From positions 1 through 64,000 of the forward strand of contig NZ_DAIDJE010000044.1 in NCBI RefSeq assembly GCF_027451485.1: a DNA stretch of 64,000 nucleotides, written 5' to 3'. The notes under the pieces were generated by a model. That model made no database searches, was not told where the DNA came from, and worked only from the letters and a program-made list of their open reading frames with translations. The DNA comes from Bradyrhizobium sp. (GTDB lineage Bacteria > Pseudomonadota > Alphaproteobacteria > Rhizobiales > Xanthobacteraceae). The position numbers and the translations under genes are program-made. Positions 38,338 to 47,545 of this stretch are shown here, one piece after another (position 1 is the first letter of the stretch; each line of letters opens with the position of its first letter).

Positions 38338-39231
38338 ATGGCTACGGCGCAAGTCAAGCATCACGATTACCACCTCGTCGATCCGAGCCCGTGGCCGGTC
38401 GTCGGCTCCATTGCGGCCTTCATCATGGCGGTCGGTGCCATCATGTGGATGCACCACATGACCGGCGCGGCACCGATCATCTTCTTCGTCGGTCTGCTCG
38501 GCGTGCTCTATACCATGGCCAGCTGGTGGACGGATGTGATCCGCGAGGCGCAGTACAAGGGTGACCACACCCGCGTCGTCCAGATCAGCCACCGCTATGG
38601 CATGATTCTGTTCATTGCCTCCGAGGTGATGTTCTTCGTGGCCTGGTTCTGGGCCTTCTTCAATTCGGCCCTGTTCCCGGCTGACGCGGTCCACGCCGCT
38701 CGTGATGCCATTTTCGGTTGCGGTGCGGGCACCCAGATGGGAGCTTGCTCCGTTCCCGGCACGTGGCCGCCGAAGGGGATCGAGGCGTTCGATCCCTGGC
38801 ATCTGCCGCTCCTCAACACGCTTCTGTTGCTCACCTCGGGCACAACCGTCACCTGGGCGCACCATGCCCTGCTTGAGAACGACCGTCAGGGTCTGAAATA
38901 CGGCCTCTGGCTGACCATTGCGCTCGGGGCGTGTTTCACCTGCGTGCAGGCTTATGAGTACAGCCACGCGCTGTTCGGCTTCTCCGGCAATATTTACGGC
39001 GCGACCTTCTTCATGGCGACCGGCTTCCACGGCTTCCATGTGCTGGTCGGCACCATCTTCCTGATCGTCTGCCTCGTCCGCGCCTACGCCGGACACTTCT
39101 CGCCGACCCAGCATCTCGGCTTTGAGTTCGCGGCTTGGTATTGGCATTTCGTCGACGTGGTGTGGCTGTTCCTGTTCGCCTGCATCTACGTGTGGGGCAC
39201 TGGCGGCGGCCGCCTGGTGGGCGCCGAATAA
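38338..39231 (+). CDS. coxC: cytochrome c oxidase subunit III
   Basis: This subunit has 297 residues and seven helices. Family segments are YHLVDPSPWPVVGSIAAF at the N-terminus, the conserved Glu in EVMFFVAWFWAFF, and ATGFHGFHVLVGTIFL. The C-terminus reads YWHFVDVVWLFLFACIYVWG. It stabilises the haem-copper centre and keeps the D-channel working. It is the last gene of the cox group before a strong terminator. AACGGAGA lies upstream of the ATG. Confidence 0.96.
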   Translation: MATAQVKHHDYHLVDPSPWPVVGSIAAFIMAVGAIMWMHHMTGAAPIIFFVGLLGVLYTMASWWTDVIREAQYKGDHTRVVQISHRYGMILFIASEVMFFVAWFWAFFNSALFPADAVHAARDAIFGCGAGTQMGACSVPGTWPPKGIEAFDPWHLPLLNTLLLLTSGTTVTWAHHALLENDRQGLKYGLWLTIALGACFTCVQAYEYSHALFGFSGNIYGATFFMATGFHGFHVLVGTIFLIVCLVRAYAGHFSPTQHLGFEFAAWYWHFVDVVWLFLFACIYVWGTGGGRLVGAE

Positions 39232-39251
39232 TTTGGCCGTCACGGATTGGC

Positions 39252-39280
39252 AAAAGGGCGGCCGCGGGGCCGCCCTTTTT
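39252..39280 (+). terminator. Rho-independent terminator after coxC
   Basis: A perfect 12-base stem (AAAAGGGCGGCC with GGCCGCCCTTTT) closes on the tetraloop GCGG and runs into TTTTT. It lies 20 bases after the coxC stop, so it ends the oxidase operon or limits read-through to the DUF983 gene. Confidence 0.85.
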
Positions 39281-39327
39281 GTTTTGCGTCAAAGCGCACC
39301 GATGGTGTTCCATGCTAGAGGAGTTCT

Positions 39328-39720
39328 ATGAAGGCTTCTTCGGATACCCCGGCCCTCTACCAGACTGTGCTGCGCGGGCTTGCCTGCAAATGTCCGCGTT
39401 GCGGCGACGGCAAGTTGTTCGCGGGCTTTCTGTCGCTCCGGCCAAGGTGCGAGTCCTGCGGGCTGGACTACACCTTTATCGACACGGGCGACGGCCCGGC
39501 CATCTTCATCATCATGCTGGCGGGCGCGATCGTGGTGGCCTGCGCGCTGGTCGTCGAAGTGAAGTATCAACCGCCATTCTGGTTGCATGCGGTGCTTTGG
39601 CTGCCATTGATACTCGCGACCACGCTGCTGCCCTTGCGTTCGATGAAATCGCTCCTGATTGCGCTGCAATTCCATCACAAGGCTGCGCCGGGTCGTTTAA
39701 TTGACCGCGAGCCGAAATGA
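39328..39720 (+). CDS. DUF983 membrane protein
   Basis: This 130-residue protein has a cytoplasmic zinc-ribbon-like part with CPRCG (residues 19-23) and CESCG (about 39-43). Two hydrophobic helices follow (AIFIIMLAGAIVVACALVVEV and LHAVLWLPLILATTLLPL). DUF983 genes are regularly found with cytochrome oxidase genes in alphaproteobacteria, so a role in oxidase assembly is plausible but unproved. It overlaps the SURF1 gene by four bases (ATGA). It is separated from coxC by a terminator but probably receives its own promoter there. Confidence 0.85.
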   Translation: MKASSDTPALYQTVLRGLACKCPRCGDGKLFAGFLSLRPRCESCGLDYTFIDTGDGPAIFIIMLAGAIVVACALVVEVKYQPPFWLHAVLWLPLILATTLLPLRSMKSLLIALQFHHKAAPGRLIDREPK

Positions 39721-40472
39721 ACGAAATCGCGGGACGGCGATCCCTTGGCTTCGGCCTTTTCACGCTGGCCATGACCGCCATCTTCATCGGCCTCGGCGTC
39801 TGGCAGCTCGAACGGCGGGTGGAAAAGCACGCGCTGATTGCGATGTTGACGGAGCGGCTGGCGGCAGAGCCGGGTCCATTGCCCCCGCCTTCCGATTGGA
39901 ACAAGCTCGCCCCGCAAAGCGATGAATTCCGCCGCGTCCGCTTCACTGCGAGCTATACGGCGGAGCCTGATGCCATGGTTTTCAGCTCCGGGTCGGCCGT
40001 CCGCGGTGACGTGTCCGGGCCCGGCACCTGGGCGTTCATGCCGGCGCGCCTACCGGGCGGTCAGATCGTCGTCATCAACGCTGGTTTCGTGCAGAACACG
40101 ATGCAGGACCGGGCGCAGCAGAATCGGGCAGTGTCGCCCCTTGTGACCGGCAAGCCGGCGGAACTCACCGGTTACATTCGGTTTCCTGCGAAGGCGGGCA
40201 TGCTGACGCCCGCTGCCGATCCGGCAAAGCGGCTGTGGTTTACGCGCGATCACCTTGAGATGGCGCACCTGCTCGGCTGGGGCCAAGTTGCGCCGTTCTA
40301 TGTCGATCTGGAGCAGCCAGTACCGCCGAACGGTGTTCCCTTGCCCGGCCCCCTCCAGGTCCACCTCAACGACGATCACATGCAATACGCCATCACCTGG
40401 TTCGCGCTCGCCGCTGCCGTCGTGATCGCGTTTTTGGTTTCGTTGCGGGGGAAACGCCGCAGCGCCGGCTGA
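39717..40472 (+). CDS. SURF1-family oxidase assembly protein
   Basis: This 251-residue protein has the SURF1/SHY1 topology. One N-terminal helix (RSLGFGLFTLAMTAIFIGLGVWQLERR) is followed by a periplasmic domain and a C-terminal helix (YAITWFALAAAVVIAFLVSL). The conserved GVWQLERRVEK and the end motif HLNDDHMQYAITWF are diagnostic. It inserts or protects haem a in subunit I. Translation is coupled to DUF983 by an ATGA overlap, so both act in oxidase maturation. Confidence 0.92.
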   Translation: MNEIAGRRSLGFGLFTLAMTAIFIGLGVWQLERRVEKHALIAMLTERLAAEPGPLPPPSDWNKLAPQSDEFRRVRFTASYTAEPDAMVFSSGSAVRGDVSGPGTWAFMPARLPGGQIVVINAGFVQNTMQDRAQQNRAVSPLVTGKPAELTGYIRFPAKAGMLTPAADPAKRLWFTRDHLEMAHLLGWGQVAPFYVDLEQPVPPNGVPLPGPLQVHLNDDHMQYAITWFALAAAVVIAFLVSLRGKRRSAG

Positions 40473-40510
40473 TCCGGCAAGTTGGCCGGTCTCCGATAAA
40501 AACGTAGCCG

Positions 40511-40687
40511 TCAGGACAGCTGCTTGTTCTCGCGGCTGACGAGCGAAAGCTGCTCGGTCTGGACGGCCTCCAGGCGCGCTATCATCAAAATGCCGGCAAC
40601 GAAAGTCAGGCCGTGATCCTCAGCCTGTTCGATAGCGTCGTCGATTTTTTCAATCAGCACCCTCAGCTTTTTATTCTCTCGGAACAT
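40511..40687 (-). CDS. small hypothetical protein beside the quorum-sensing genes
   Basis: This frame of 58 residues starts at the ATG at 40687, with GAGG about seven bases upstream. Longer in-frame starts would lack a site. It is charged, mostly helical and soluble: FRENKKLRVLIEKIDDAIEQ then a hydrophobic GLTFVAGILMIARLEAVQ. I do not recognise a family. It lies 88 bases after luxI on the same strand and may be in its transcript. A coiled-coil or regulatory role is possible but not supported further. Confidence 0.5.
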   Translation of the reverse strand: MFRENKKLRVLIEKIDDAIEQAEDHGLTFVAGILMIARLEAVQTEQLSLVSRENKQLS

Positions 40688-40775
40688 GAGATATCCTCTG
40701 GCTTGCTCGGACGTCGCGTCGGCAGCGCGCGCAATCACAGTTCAATCTTGCCGAATTTCCACCAATATGAACCGA

Positions 40776-41498
<723 letters not shown>

Positions 41499-41499
41499 C

Positions 41500-41519
41500 T
41501 ACTGTCCGAAAGGACAGGG
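41500..41519 (-). promoter_or_regulatory. lux-box-like dyad upstream of luxI
   Basis: The core CTGTCC-GAAA-GGACAG (41502-41517) is a perfect 16-base dyad, and on the minus strand it reads CCTGTCC-TTTC-GGACAGT. Its centre is about 77 bases before the luxI ATG, a normal place for a LuxR-activated promoter. Binding by the neighbouring LuxR is inferred. Confidence 0.68.
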
Positions 41520-41558
41520 CGGTGGTGCCTCTGGCCAAGGAACTTCAAGTTCGCCGCA

Positions 41559-42287
41559 CTAGAGCTTGATCAGCCCCCAAGCGAGGGCCTTGGCGACCGC
41601 CGAGGTCCGGTTGACAGCGTTCAGCTTGCGTGAAGCTTCGACCAGGTGGAACTTCACCGTGCGCTCGGAGATCTTCAGGATCATCGAAATTTCCCAGGAG
41701 GTCTTGCCGCCGGCGACCCAGCGCAGGACTTCGCGTTCGCGGGCGGTCAGCGGATCGCGTTTTCCCCGTCGCGGCTTTGCCAGCGAACGAATGCGATTAT
41801 GGGCGTAGACTCCGATCAGCTGGAGCGCGCTCTTGGATACCGGATCGAGGTACAGATGCTCGGTGGCGAGGCTGATCACGGCGCCGCCTTCGTCGTAATG
41901 CAGCGGAATGCAATAACCATCCCGCAGCTGGAATTCGGTAGCCCGGGTCATCACCCGATGCGCAGCGGGATCGTCGTCTTTGTCATAGCGCGCCTCCGAC
42001 CATTCGAACGGCTGGACCGTCGAGGCGCCGTATCGCGGCACCGGATCGAGCGCGCTGAAATTTTCGCGCGTATAGAGCTCAAACCACTCGTCCGGCCAGC
42101 CGTTGGCGAGAGTCAAATCGGCAAGCGCAGTCCCCGGCGCCGGAAGACCTGCCATGATGTAGGCGTGGAATCCGCACGCCTTGATTTCGGACTCGAATAA
42201 CCTGACGACGCCGGGCGCATTCAGCCGCTCGACCGCATCGACAAAATCGAGAGCTCGCCTACCCCACTGCCGGGCTGCGTTCGCCAT
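41559..42287 (-). CDS. LuxR-family autoinducer-binding regulator
   Basis: This 242-residue regulator has an N-terminal autoinducer-binding domain with the conserved WFELYTRENFSALDPV (Trp, Tyr, Asp of the acyl-HSL pocket). The C-terminal GerE-type helix-turn-helix reads LTAREREVLRWVAGGKTSWEISMILKISERTVKFHL. It lies upstream of luxI on the same strand, a typical cognate pair. It should bind the lux-box-like dyad in the 126-base gap and activate luxI in a feedback loop. Length is standard. Confidence 0.93.
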   Translation of the reverse strand: MANAARQWGRRALDFVDAVERLNAPGVVRLFESEIKACGFHAYIMAGLPAPGTALADLTLANGWPDEWFELYTRENFSALDPVPRYGASTVQPFEWSEARYDKDDDPAAHRVMTRATEFQLRDGYCIPLHYDEGGAVISLATEHLYLDPVSKSALQLIGVYAHNRIRSLAKPRRGKRDPLTAREREVLRWVAGGKTSWEISMILKISERTVKFHLVEASRKLNAVNRTSAVAKALAWGLIKL

Positions 42288-42762
42288 CGTATCCCCTCAA
42301 GGCCCCCCCAAGATTGCAACCGCACCATGCCCGCGTCAATTACCGATAGCTCGCCGGGCTGGGTTACGCCGCAAGAGAAGCCCTCGGTCGAATGACGCGG
42401 CAGTCCCGGCCACAGCGTCGCGGAGGGACCGGTGCGCTGTGGCACTTCATGCTGCATTTCGCTCCGATCTGGGCTCGAAGATGCAGGTAAGAAGCGGTTC
42501 CCACTTCCTTCCAAAACGCTTATGGTGCCTCACTTTGCTCCCCGTTGGTGATTTTATGTATAAAAATCATATTGTTAATGGAATGTCGGCCATTGGAAGT
42601 GCGCGTCGTCCGCTTGAAGTCCCTGCTCCGCCCATCGTTAATCCGGTTCAGGAACTGCAGCCTTAAAACGGCACTAATCCAAATTCTCCAGTGCCCATAA
42701 GTTTCTGAACTTCGTAAAAGGGGTGCTGCAATGAAGACGAATTTCGAAAAGTGGGCACCGGT
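42288..42762. other. 475-base gap between luxR and thrC
   Basis: The gap separates divergent luxR and thrC. It is GC-rich except for an AT-rich part at about 42540-42600. The only coding candidate is a 36-codon frame (42556-42666). The last 30 bases before thrC include TTTCGAAAAGTGGGCACCGG, which looks like part of a dispersed rhizobial repeat. I see no clear promoter. Confidence 0.45.
42556..42666 (+). CDS. very short candidate peptide
   Basis: This frame of 36 codons begins MYKNHIVNGMSAIGS, after an AT-rich stretch, and ends VNPVQELQP followed by TAA. The upstream GGTGATTTT is only a weak ribosome site. There is no membrane segment and no known motif. The proline-rich end is unlike random shadow sequence, but this is low-confidence and may be non-coding leader of thrC. 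Confidence 0.25.
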   Translation: MYKNHIVNGMSAIGSARRPLEVPAPPIVNPVQELQP

Positions 42763-44181
42763 TTGACGCGGTACATTTCGACGCGGGGGGAAGCTCCCAT
42801 CCTGGGTTTCTGTGACGTGATGCTGGCCGGGCTCGCCCGCGACGGCGGTCTTTACGTGCCCGAGGTCTGGCCGCAGTTTGCGCCTGAGGTGATTGCCTCC
42901 TTTTTCGGTAAGCCCTATTGGGAAGTCGCTGTTGAAGTGATTCGTCCCTTCATGGGCGGCGAGATTTCTGATGCCGATCTCGGCCGCATGGCCAATGAGG
43001 CCTACGCCACGTTTCGCCACCCCGCGGTGGTGCCGCTCGACCAGGTCGGCCCTAATCAATTCCTGCTGGAGCTGTTTCACGGTCCGACGCTGGCGTTCAA
43101 GGATGTCGCCATGCAGCTGCTTTCGCGGCTGATGGATCACGTGCTGGCCAAGCGGGCGGAGCGCACGACGATCGTGGTGGCGACGTCCGGCGATACCGGC
43201 GGCGCCGCGGTCGATGCATTTGCAGGCCTCGACAACGTCGACCTCGTCGTTCTGTATCCGCATAACCGTGTCTCGGACGTGCAGCGGCGGATGATGACGA
43301 CCGTTGATGCCCGCAACGTGCATGCCTTGGCGATCGAAGGCACCTTCGACGACTGTCAGGCCATCGTGAAGGAATTGTTCAACGATCACGCGTTTCGCGA
43401 CGCCGTCGCGCTGTCGGGCGTCAATTCCATCAACTGGGCGCGCATCGTGGCGCAGGTCGTGTACTACTTCACGTCGGCCACAGCTCTTGGTGCGCCGGCC
43501 CGTAGCGTCGATTTCACGGTGCCGACGGGCAATTTCGGCGACATCTTCGCCGGCTTCGTCGCCAAGCGGATGGGACTGCCGATCCGCTGGTTGCGCATCG
43601 CTTCCAACGTCAACGATATCCTGCCGCGCACGCTGAAGACCGGCATCTACGAGACCCGTGAGGTCCATGCCTCATCATCCCCGTCGATGGACATTCAGGT
43701 GTCGTCGAATTTCGAACGCCTGCTGTTTGAAGCCAGCCGCCGCGACGCCGCGCTCGTTCGCCGCCTGATGGCCTCGCTCAAGCAATCGGGGCGCTTCGTC
43801 CTGCCTGATGCCGTACTGGCCGCGGTGCGCAGCGAGTTCGATGCCGGACGCGCCGACGAAACGGAAACCAGCGCCGTCATTCGCGCGGCCTGGCGCGAGG
43901 CCGGCGATCTGGTTGACCCGCATACCGCCGTGGCGCTGGCCGTTGCAGATCGCGACAGCCCGGATTCCAGCCTGCCCAACATCGTGTTGTCGACCGCGCA
44001 CGCCGCGAAGTTTCCCGATGCTGTGGAAGCGGCCTGCGGTATGAGGCCGGAACTGCCGCCTTGGCTCGAAGGTTTGATGACGAGGCCCGAGCGCGTCGAA
44101 GTGATGAAAAACGACACGGCCGAAATCGCGCGGTTTGTCCGCTCGGCCAGCCGTGCCGCGAAACCGGCGTCCCGGTTCTGA
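42763..44181 (+). CDS. thrC: threonine synthase
   Basis: This PLP enzyme, about 472 residues, converts O-phosphohomoserine to threonine. PLP Lys is in GPTLAFKDVAMQL near residue 110. The phosphate loop is TSGDTGGAAVDAF, and the conserved PTGNFGDIFAGFVAKRMGL identifies the class. I use the TTG at 42763 (MTRYISTRGEAPILGF), which matches the family N-terminus; a GTG at 42751 adds four residues. The M16 peptidase gene follows after 30 bases, an order often seen in Rhizobiales. Confidence 0.94.
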   Translation: MTRYISTRGEAPILGFCDVMLAGLARDGGLYVPEVWPQFAPEVIASFFGKPYWEVAVEVIRPFMGGEISDADLGRMANEAYATFRHPAVVPLDQVGPNQFLLELFHGPTLAFKDVAMQLLSRLMDHVLAKRAERTTIVVATSGDTGGAAVDAFAGLDNVDLVVLYPHNRVSDVQRRMMTTVDARNVHALAIEGTFDDCQAIVKELFNDHAFRDAVALSGVNSINWARIVAQVVYYFTSATALGAPARSVDFTVPTGNFGDIFAGFVAKRMGLPIRWLRIASNVNDILPRTLKTGIYETREVHASSSPSMDIQVSSNFERLLFEASRRDAALVRRLMASLKQSGRFVLPDAVLAAVRSEFDAGRADETETSAVIRAAWREAGDLVDPHTAVALAVADRDSPDSSLPNIVLSTAHAAKFPDAVEAACGMRPELPPWLEGLMTRPERVEVMKNDTAEIARFVRSASRAAKPASRF

Positions 44182-44211
44182 CATTCGTATCAAATTCAGG
44201 AGGAGCGCCGG

Positions 44212-45501
44212 ATGAGCGTCGAAGTCACCAAGCTGCCGTCTGGCCTCACCGTCATCACGGATACCATGCCGCATCTCCAGACGGCTGCGCTCGGGGTATG
44301 GGCCGGAGTCGGTGGCCGCGACGAAAAGCCCAATGAACACGGTATCTCGCATCTATTGGAGCATATGGCGTTCAAAGGGACGACGCGACGCACCTCGCGC
44401 GAGATCGTTGAGGAAATCGAGGCGGTCGGCGGCGATCTCAACGCGGGCACCTCGACGGAAACCACGGCGTATTATGCCCGCGTGATGAAGGCCGACGTGC
44501 CGCTGGCGCTCGACGTGTTGTCCGACATTCTCGCCAATCCCTCCTTCGTGCCCGATGAACTTGAGCGCGAAAAGAGCGTGATCGTGCAGGAGATCGGCGC
44601 CGCACAGGATACGCCCGACGACGTCGTGTTCGAGCACCTCAACGAGCTGTGCTATCCGGATCAGCCGATGGGGCGATCACTGCTTGGAACGGCGAAGACG
44701 CTGCAGTCGTTCAACCGCGACATGCTGCGCGGCTATCTTTCCACGCATTATCGCGGTCCCGACATGGTGGTCGCCGCCGCAGGCGCCATCGATCACCACC
44801 AAGTGGTGGACGAGGCGGCACGGCGTTTTGCGAGCTTCGACGGCACACCTGCACCGAAGCCCGAGCCCGCGATGTTTGGCAAGGGAGGTTCGCGCGTGGT
44901 GCATCGCGAGCTGGAGCAGGCGCATTTGACGCTGGCGCTCGAGGGAGTTCCGCAGACCGACCAGTCGCTGTTCTCACTTCAGGTCTTTACCAACGTTCTC
45001 GGCGGCGGCATGTCGTCGCGTCTGTTTCAGGAGGTGCGGGAAAAACGCGGGCTCTGCTATTCGATCTACGCCTTTCACGCGCCCTATATAGATACCGGAT
45101 TTTTCGGCCTTTATACCGGCACCGATCCGGGCGATGCGCCGGAGATGATGGAAGTGATCGTCGACGTCATCAACGAGGCCGTGGAGACGCTGACGGAATC
45201 CGAGATTGCCCGCGCCAAGGCGCAGATGAAGGCCGGCCTGTTGATGGCGCTGGAAAGCTGCAGCTCGCGCGCCGAGCAATTGGCGCGGCACATCCTTGCC
45301 TATGGGCGACCGCTGGCGGTCGAGGAGCTGGTGGCGCGGATCGACGCGGTTAGCGTGGAAACTGCGCAGGACGCTGCGCGCGCGCTGTTGTCGCGCAGCC
45401 GGCCCGCGGTTGTCGCGCTCGGCAGCGGCAGGGGGCTGGACACAGCGGTCGCTTTTGCGGAAGGATTGACCAAGTCGAAGGCCAAGGAGCGCCTTCACTG
45501 A
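44212..45501 (+). CDS. M16-family processing peptidase (pitrilysin-like)
   Basis: This 429-residue zinc peptidase has the inverted zinc motif HLLEHMAFKGT (HxxEH) near residue 48. The distal Glu of the site is in the ELEREKSVIVQEIG stretch. The second half is the inactive M16 C-domain with GGGMSSRLFQEVREKRGLCYSI. It is the bacterial homologue of mitochondrial processing peptidase beta. The substrate is unknown. AGGAGG lies upstream of the ATG. It follows thrC closely and the two are probably cotranscribed. Confidence 0.92.
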   Translation: MSVEVTKLPSGLTVITDTMPHLQTAALGVWAGVGGRDEKPNEHGISHLLEHMAFKGTTRRTSREIVEEIEAVGGDLNAGTSTETTAYYARVMKADVPLALDVLSDILANPSFVPDELEREKSVIVQEIGAAQDTPDDVVFEHLNELCYPDQPMGRSLLGTAKTLQSFNRDMLRGYLSTHYRGPDMVVAAAGAIDHHQVVDEAARRFASFDGTPAPKPEPAMFGKGGSRVVHRELEQAHLTLALEGVPQTDQSLFSLQVFTNVLGGGMSSRLFQEVREKRGLCYSIYAFHAPYIDTGFFGLYTGTDPGDAPEMMEVIVDVINEAVETLTESEIARAKAQMKAGLLMALESCSSRAEQLARHILAYGRPLAVEELVARIDAVSVETAQDAARALLSRSRPAVVALGSGRGLDTAVAFAEGLTKSKAKERLH

Positions 45502-45572
45502 ATGCTGCGGGTAACGAGCGTGATTTTCATCCGGTCATGATTCCTGTTTGAAGGATCGGGGGAGTTTGAAGC

Positions 45573-46160
45573 ATGGCCCTGTTTCGGTTGCCTTCAAGCG
45601 GTCCGGCTGCGCTTGTTCCGCGCGGTCACGGCCTCTTGCTGCGCGCGCCTCAGATGTCGGATTTTCTGCAATGGGCACACCTGCGGGAAATCAGCCGGAG
45701 CTATCTCACTCCTTGGGAGCCGATCTGGCCGTCCGATGACCTGACCCGTTCCGGGTTCCGGAGGCGGCTGCGCCGTTATGCCGAGGACGTTGCGGCAGAC
45801 AGGTCATATCCCTTCCTCGTCTTTCGCGAGGCCGATGGTGTCATGGTGGGCGGAATAACGCTCGCCAATGTCCGGCGTGGCATCGTCCAGGCCGGTACGA
45901 TCGGCTATTGGGTCGGGCAGCCCTTTGCGCATCGCGGCTACATGACGACCGCCCTGCGCGTGCTGCTGCCATCGCTGTTCGGCGAGCTCAATTTGCACCG
46001 CATCGAAGCCGCCTGCATCCCGACCAACACGCCCTCGATTCGGGTGCTCGAGAAGTGCGGCTTTACCCGCGAGGGCATGGCGCGGCGGTATCTCTGCATC
46101 AACGGCGTCTGGCAGGATCATCTGCTATACGGTCTGTTGCATGAGGATTTCCGCGGTTAG
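45573..46160 (+). CDS. GNAT-family N-acetyltransferase, RimJ-like
   Basis: This 195-residue acetyltransferase has the GNAT fold with the N-terminal helix LLLRAPQMSDFLQW and motif A of the acetyl-CoA site in GYWVGQPFAHRGYMTTALRVLL near residue 113. The C-terminal part has HRIEAACIPTNTPSIRVLEKCGFTREGMARRYL, the form of ribosomal-protein acetyltransferases (RimJ/RimL). The acceptor is unknown. It follows the M16 gene by 71 bases. Its stop codon is immediately beside a tRNA-like sequence on the other strand. Confidence 0.88.
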   Translation: MALFRLPSSGPAALVPRGHGLLLRAPQMSDFLQWAHLREISRSYLTPWEPIWPSDDLTRSGFRRRLRRYAEDVAADRSYPFLVFREADGVMVGGITLANVRRGIVQAGTIGYWVGQPFAHRGYMTTALRVLLPSLFGELNLHRIEAACIPTNTPSIRVLEKCGFTREGMARRYLCINGVWQDHLLYGLLHEDFRG

Positions 46161-46162
46161 GC

Positions 46163-46244
46163 GGCGACTGCGGGAATCGAACCACGTGTTTCCAGATTAT
46201 GACGGACGCCTTGGGTTTGCCGCCATTGCGCTGCTATAAGCGCC
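46163..46244 (-). pseudogene. degenerate tRNA-like sequence
   Basis: On the minus strand three tRNA landmarks are in order: a D-loop-like GCGCAATGGC, an anticodon-loop-like TCATAA (CAU), and a T-loop GGTTCGATTCC. The ends GGCGCTT and AGTCGCC pair at five or six of seven positions, counting one G-U. However the T-stem has three mismatches and the anticodon stem is poor. The 3' end reads GCCT rather than CCA. It is best explained as a decayed tRNA or an integration-site remnant, not a working tRNA. Confidence 0.4.
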
Positions 46245-46323
46245 GGGCCATCGTTTAGTGGCGGGTTTCATTGGGGATTTTCGACTGATGCGGCATGGGC
46301 GGATCTGGCAGGTGGGGGCCGCC

Positions 46324-46974
46324 GTGACGGGCCACAAGCGCACCGCGCTGGCTTTTGCGGCCGCCGCAGCTTTGCTGACGGGATGTGGCGGCACCACTTT
46401 CAACAACCCCTTCAGCACGACGACCGTTCCCCAGGAGGATCTCCCGACGATCAGCGATCGCTTCGATCAGCTGTTCGGCGGACGCGGAAAGGTTTCCGAA
46501 GTCGCGCCGGACGGCACCGAACTCGACTGTCCTCCGGTGAAGATTCGCGCCGGCGCGTCCACCTACGGGGTGGCGCCGCCCGGCCATCAGCCGGTCGCGA
46601 CCGAGTTGAACTATCAAGCGACCATCACGCGGACCGCGCGCGATTGCCGGCGCATGGGCAACGGCCAGATTTCGGCGCGGATCGGCATTCAGGGCCGCGT
46701 CATTGCCGGCCCCGCCGGGGCGCCCGAAACGGTCGAAGTCCCGGTGCGTGTTGCAGTCGTCCAGACCGGCGTTCAGGAGAAGGTGCTGACCACGAAGGTT
46801 TATCGGACCACGGTCGCGATGAACGGGGAAGGCGGCATGTTCAGCGTGGTTGGCGAGGACCTCGTTTACAACATGCCGGCAAACCTCACGAGCGACTCCT
46901 TTGTTTTCTACGTCGGCTTCGACCCGCAGGCGATCACGCCACCGGCGCCGGCCAAGCCGTCGCGGCGTCGATAG
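46324..46974 (+). CDS. hypothetical lipoprotein
   Basis: This protein of about 216 residues has a lipoprotein signal: MTGHKRTALAFAAAAALLTGC, with lipobox LLTG-C. The mature domain begins GGTTFNNPFSTTTV, then EDLPTISDRFDQLFG. It has a repeated Cys (DCPPVKIRAG, RDCRRMG). The GTG at 46324 with GGTGGGGG upstream gives the ideal signal; an ATG at 46288 is in frame. I do not recognise a named family, though it may be envelope-associated. It converges with the F0 operon at a shared terminator. Confidence 0.72.
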   Translation: MTGHKRTALAFAAAAALLTGCGGTTFNNPFSTTTVPQEDLPTISDRFDQLFGGRGKVSEVAPDGTELDCPPVKIRAGASTYGVAPPGHQPVATELNYQATITRTARDCRRMGNGQISARIGIQGRVIAGPAGAPETVEVPVRVAVVQTGVQEKVLTTKVYRTTVAMNGEGGMFSVVGEDLVYNMPANLTSDSFVFYVGFDPQAITPPAPAKPSRRR

Positions 46975-47008
46975 GATCGGTTCCGAGGAATGAAAACGAA
47001 AACAAAAG

Positions 47009-47038
47009 GCCGGCGCGAGGCTGTCGCGCCGGCTTTTT
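47009..47038. terminator. bidirectional terminator between lipoprotein gene and atpF
   Basis: A ten-base perfect stem (GCCGGCGCGA/TCGCGCCGGC) with a five-base loop is flanked by TTTTT on the plus strand and, just before it, AAAA that reads as T on the minus strand. It lies 34 bases after the lipoprotein gene and 16 bases from the atpF stop. It can end both convergent transcripts. Confidence 0.85.
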
Positions 47039-47054
47039 GTTGTGACTGGAATCG

Positions 47055-47540
47055 TCAGTTCAGCTTTTCGCGGACTTCGGTGATGCCCTTGGCGAGAAGG
47101 TCGTCAGCCAGCTGACCCTTGACCGTCTGCGACAGGATGGTGGAAGCAGCGGTTACGGCCGCATCGGCCGCCGCCGCACGCACATCGGCGAGCGCCTGGG
47201 CTTCGGCCAGTGCGATCTTGCCCTCGGCGGCCTTGGTTCGCCGCGCCACAAAATCTTCCATCTTTGTCTTGGCTTCGGCGGCGATCCTCTCCGCATCGAC
47301 CTTCGCTGCGGCGACGATGTCCTGCGCTTCACGCTCCGCGCTGGCGCGCCGTGCCCTGTACTCTTCAAGCAGGCTTGCTGCTTCCTGTTTGAGGCGGCGG
47401 GCGTCATCGAGTTCGGCCTTGATGCGGTCGCTGCGATGATCAAGCGCCGTCAGCACGGTGCGATGGACACCGAGATAGGCGAATATGCCCATCAGGATGA
47501 TGAAGCCAACGGCGACCCAGAACTCCGGTTCGGCGAACAT
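47055..47540 (-). CDS. atpF: ATP synthase F0 subunit b
   Basis: This peripheral stalk subunit, 161 residues, has one N-terminal helix in the membrane ([26 protein letters not shown]) and a long charged coiled coil ([34 protein letters not shown]). The b' subunit is encoded next to it, giving the b/b' heterodimer seen in photosynthetic and other alphaproteobacteria. It is the last gene of the minus-strand F0 operon. The catalytic F1 genes are not in the window, as is normal for Rhizobiales. Confidence 0.93.
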   Translation of the reverse strand: MFAEPEFWVAVGFIILMGIFAYLGVHRTVLTALDHRSDRIKAELDDARRLKQEAASLLEEYRARRASAEREAQDIVAAAKVDAERIAAEAKTKMEDFVARRTKAAEGKIALAEAQALADVRAAAADAAVTAASTILSQTVKGQLADDLLAKGITEVREKLN

Positions 47541-47545
47541 CGAAC

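Noticed and set aside
46163-46244. functional tRNA
   Set aside because: T-stem and anticodon stem mismatches and the missing CCA make a working tRNA unlikely; kept as a degenerate sequence only.
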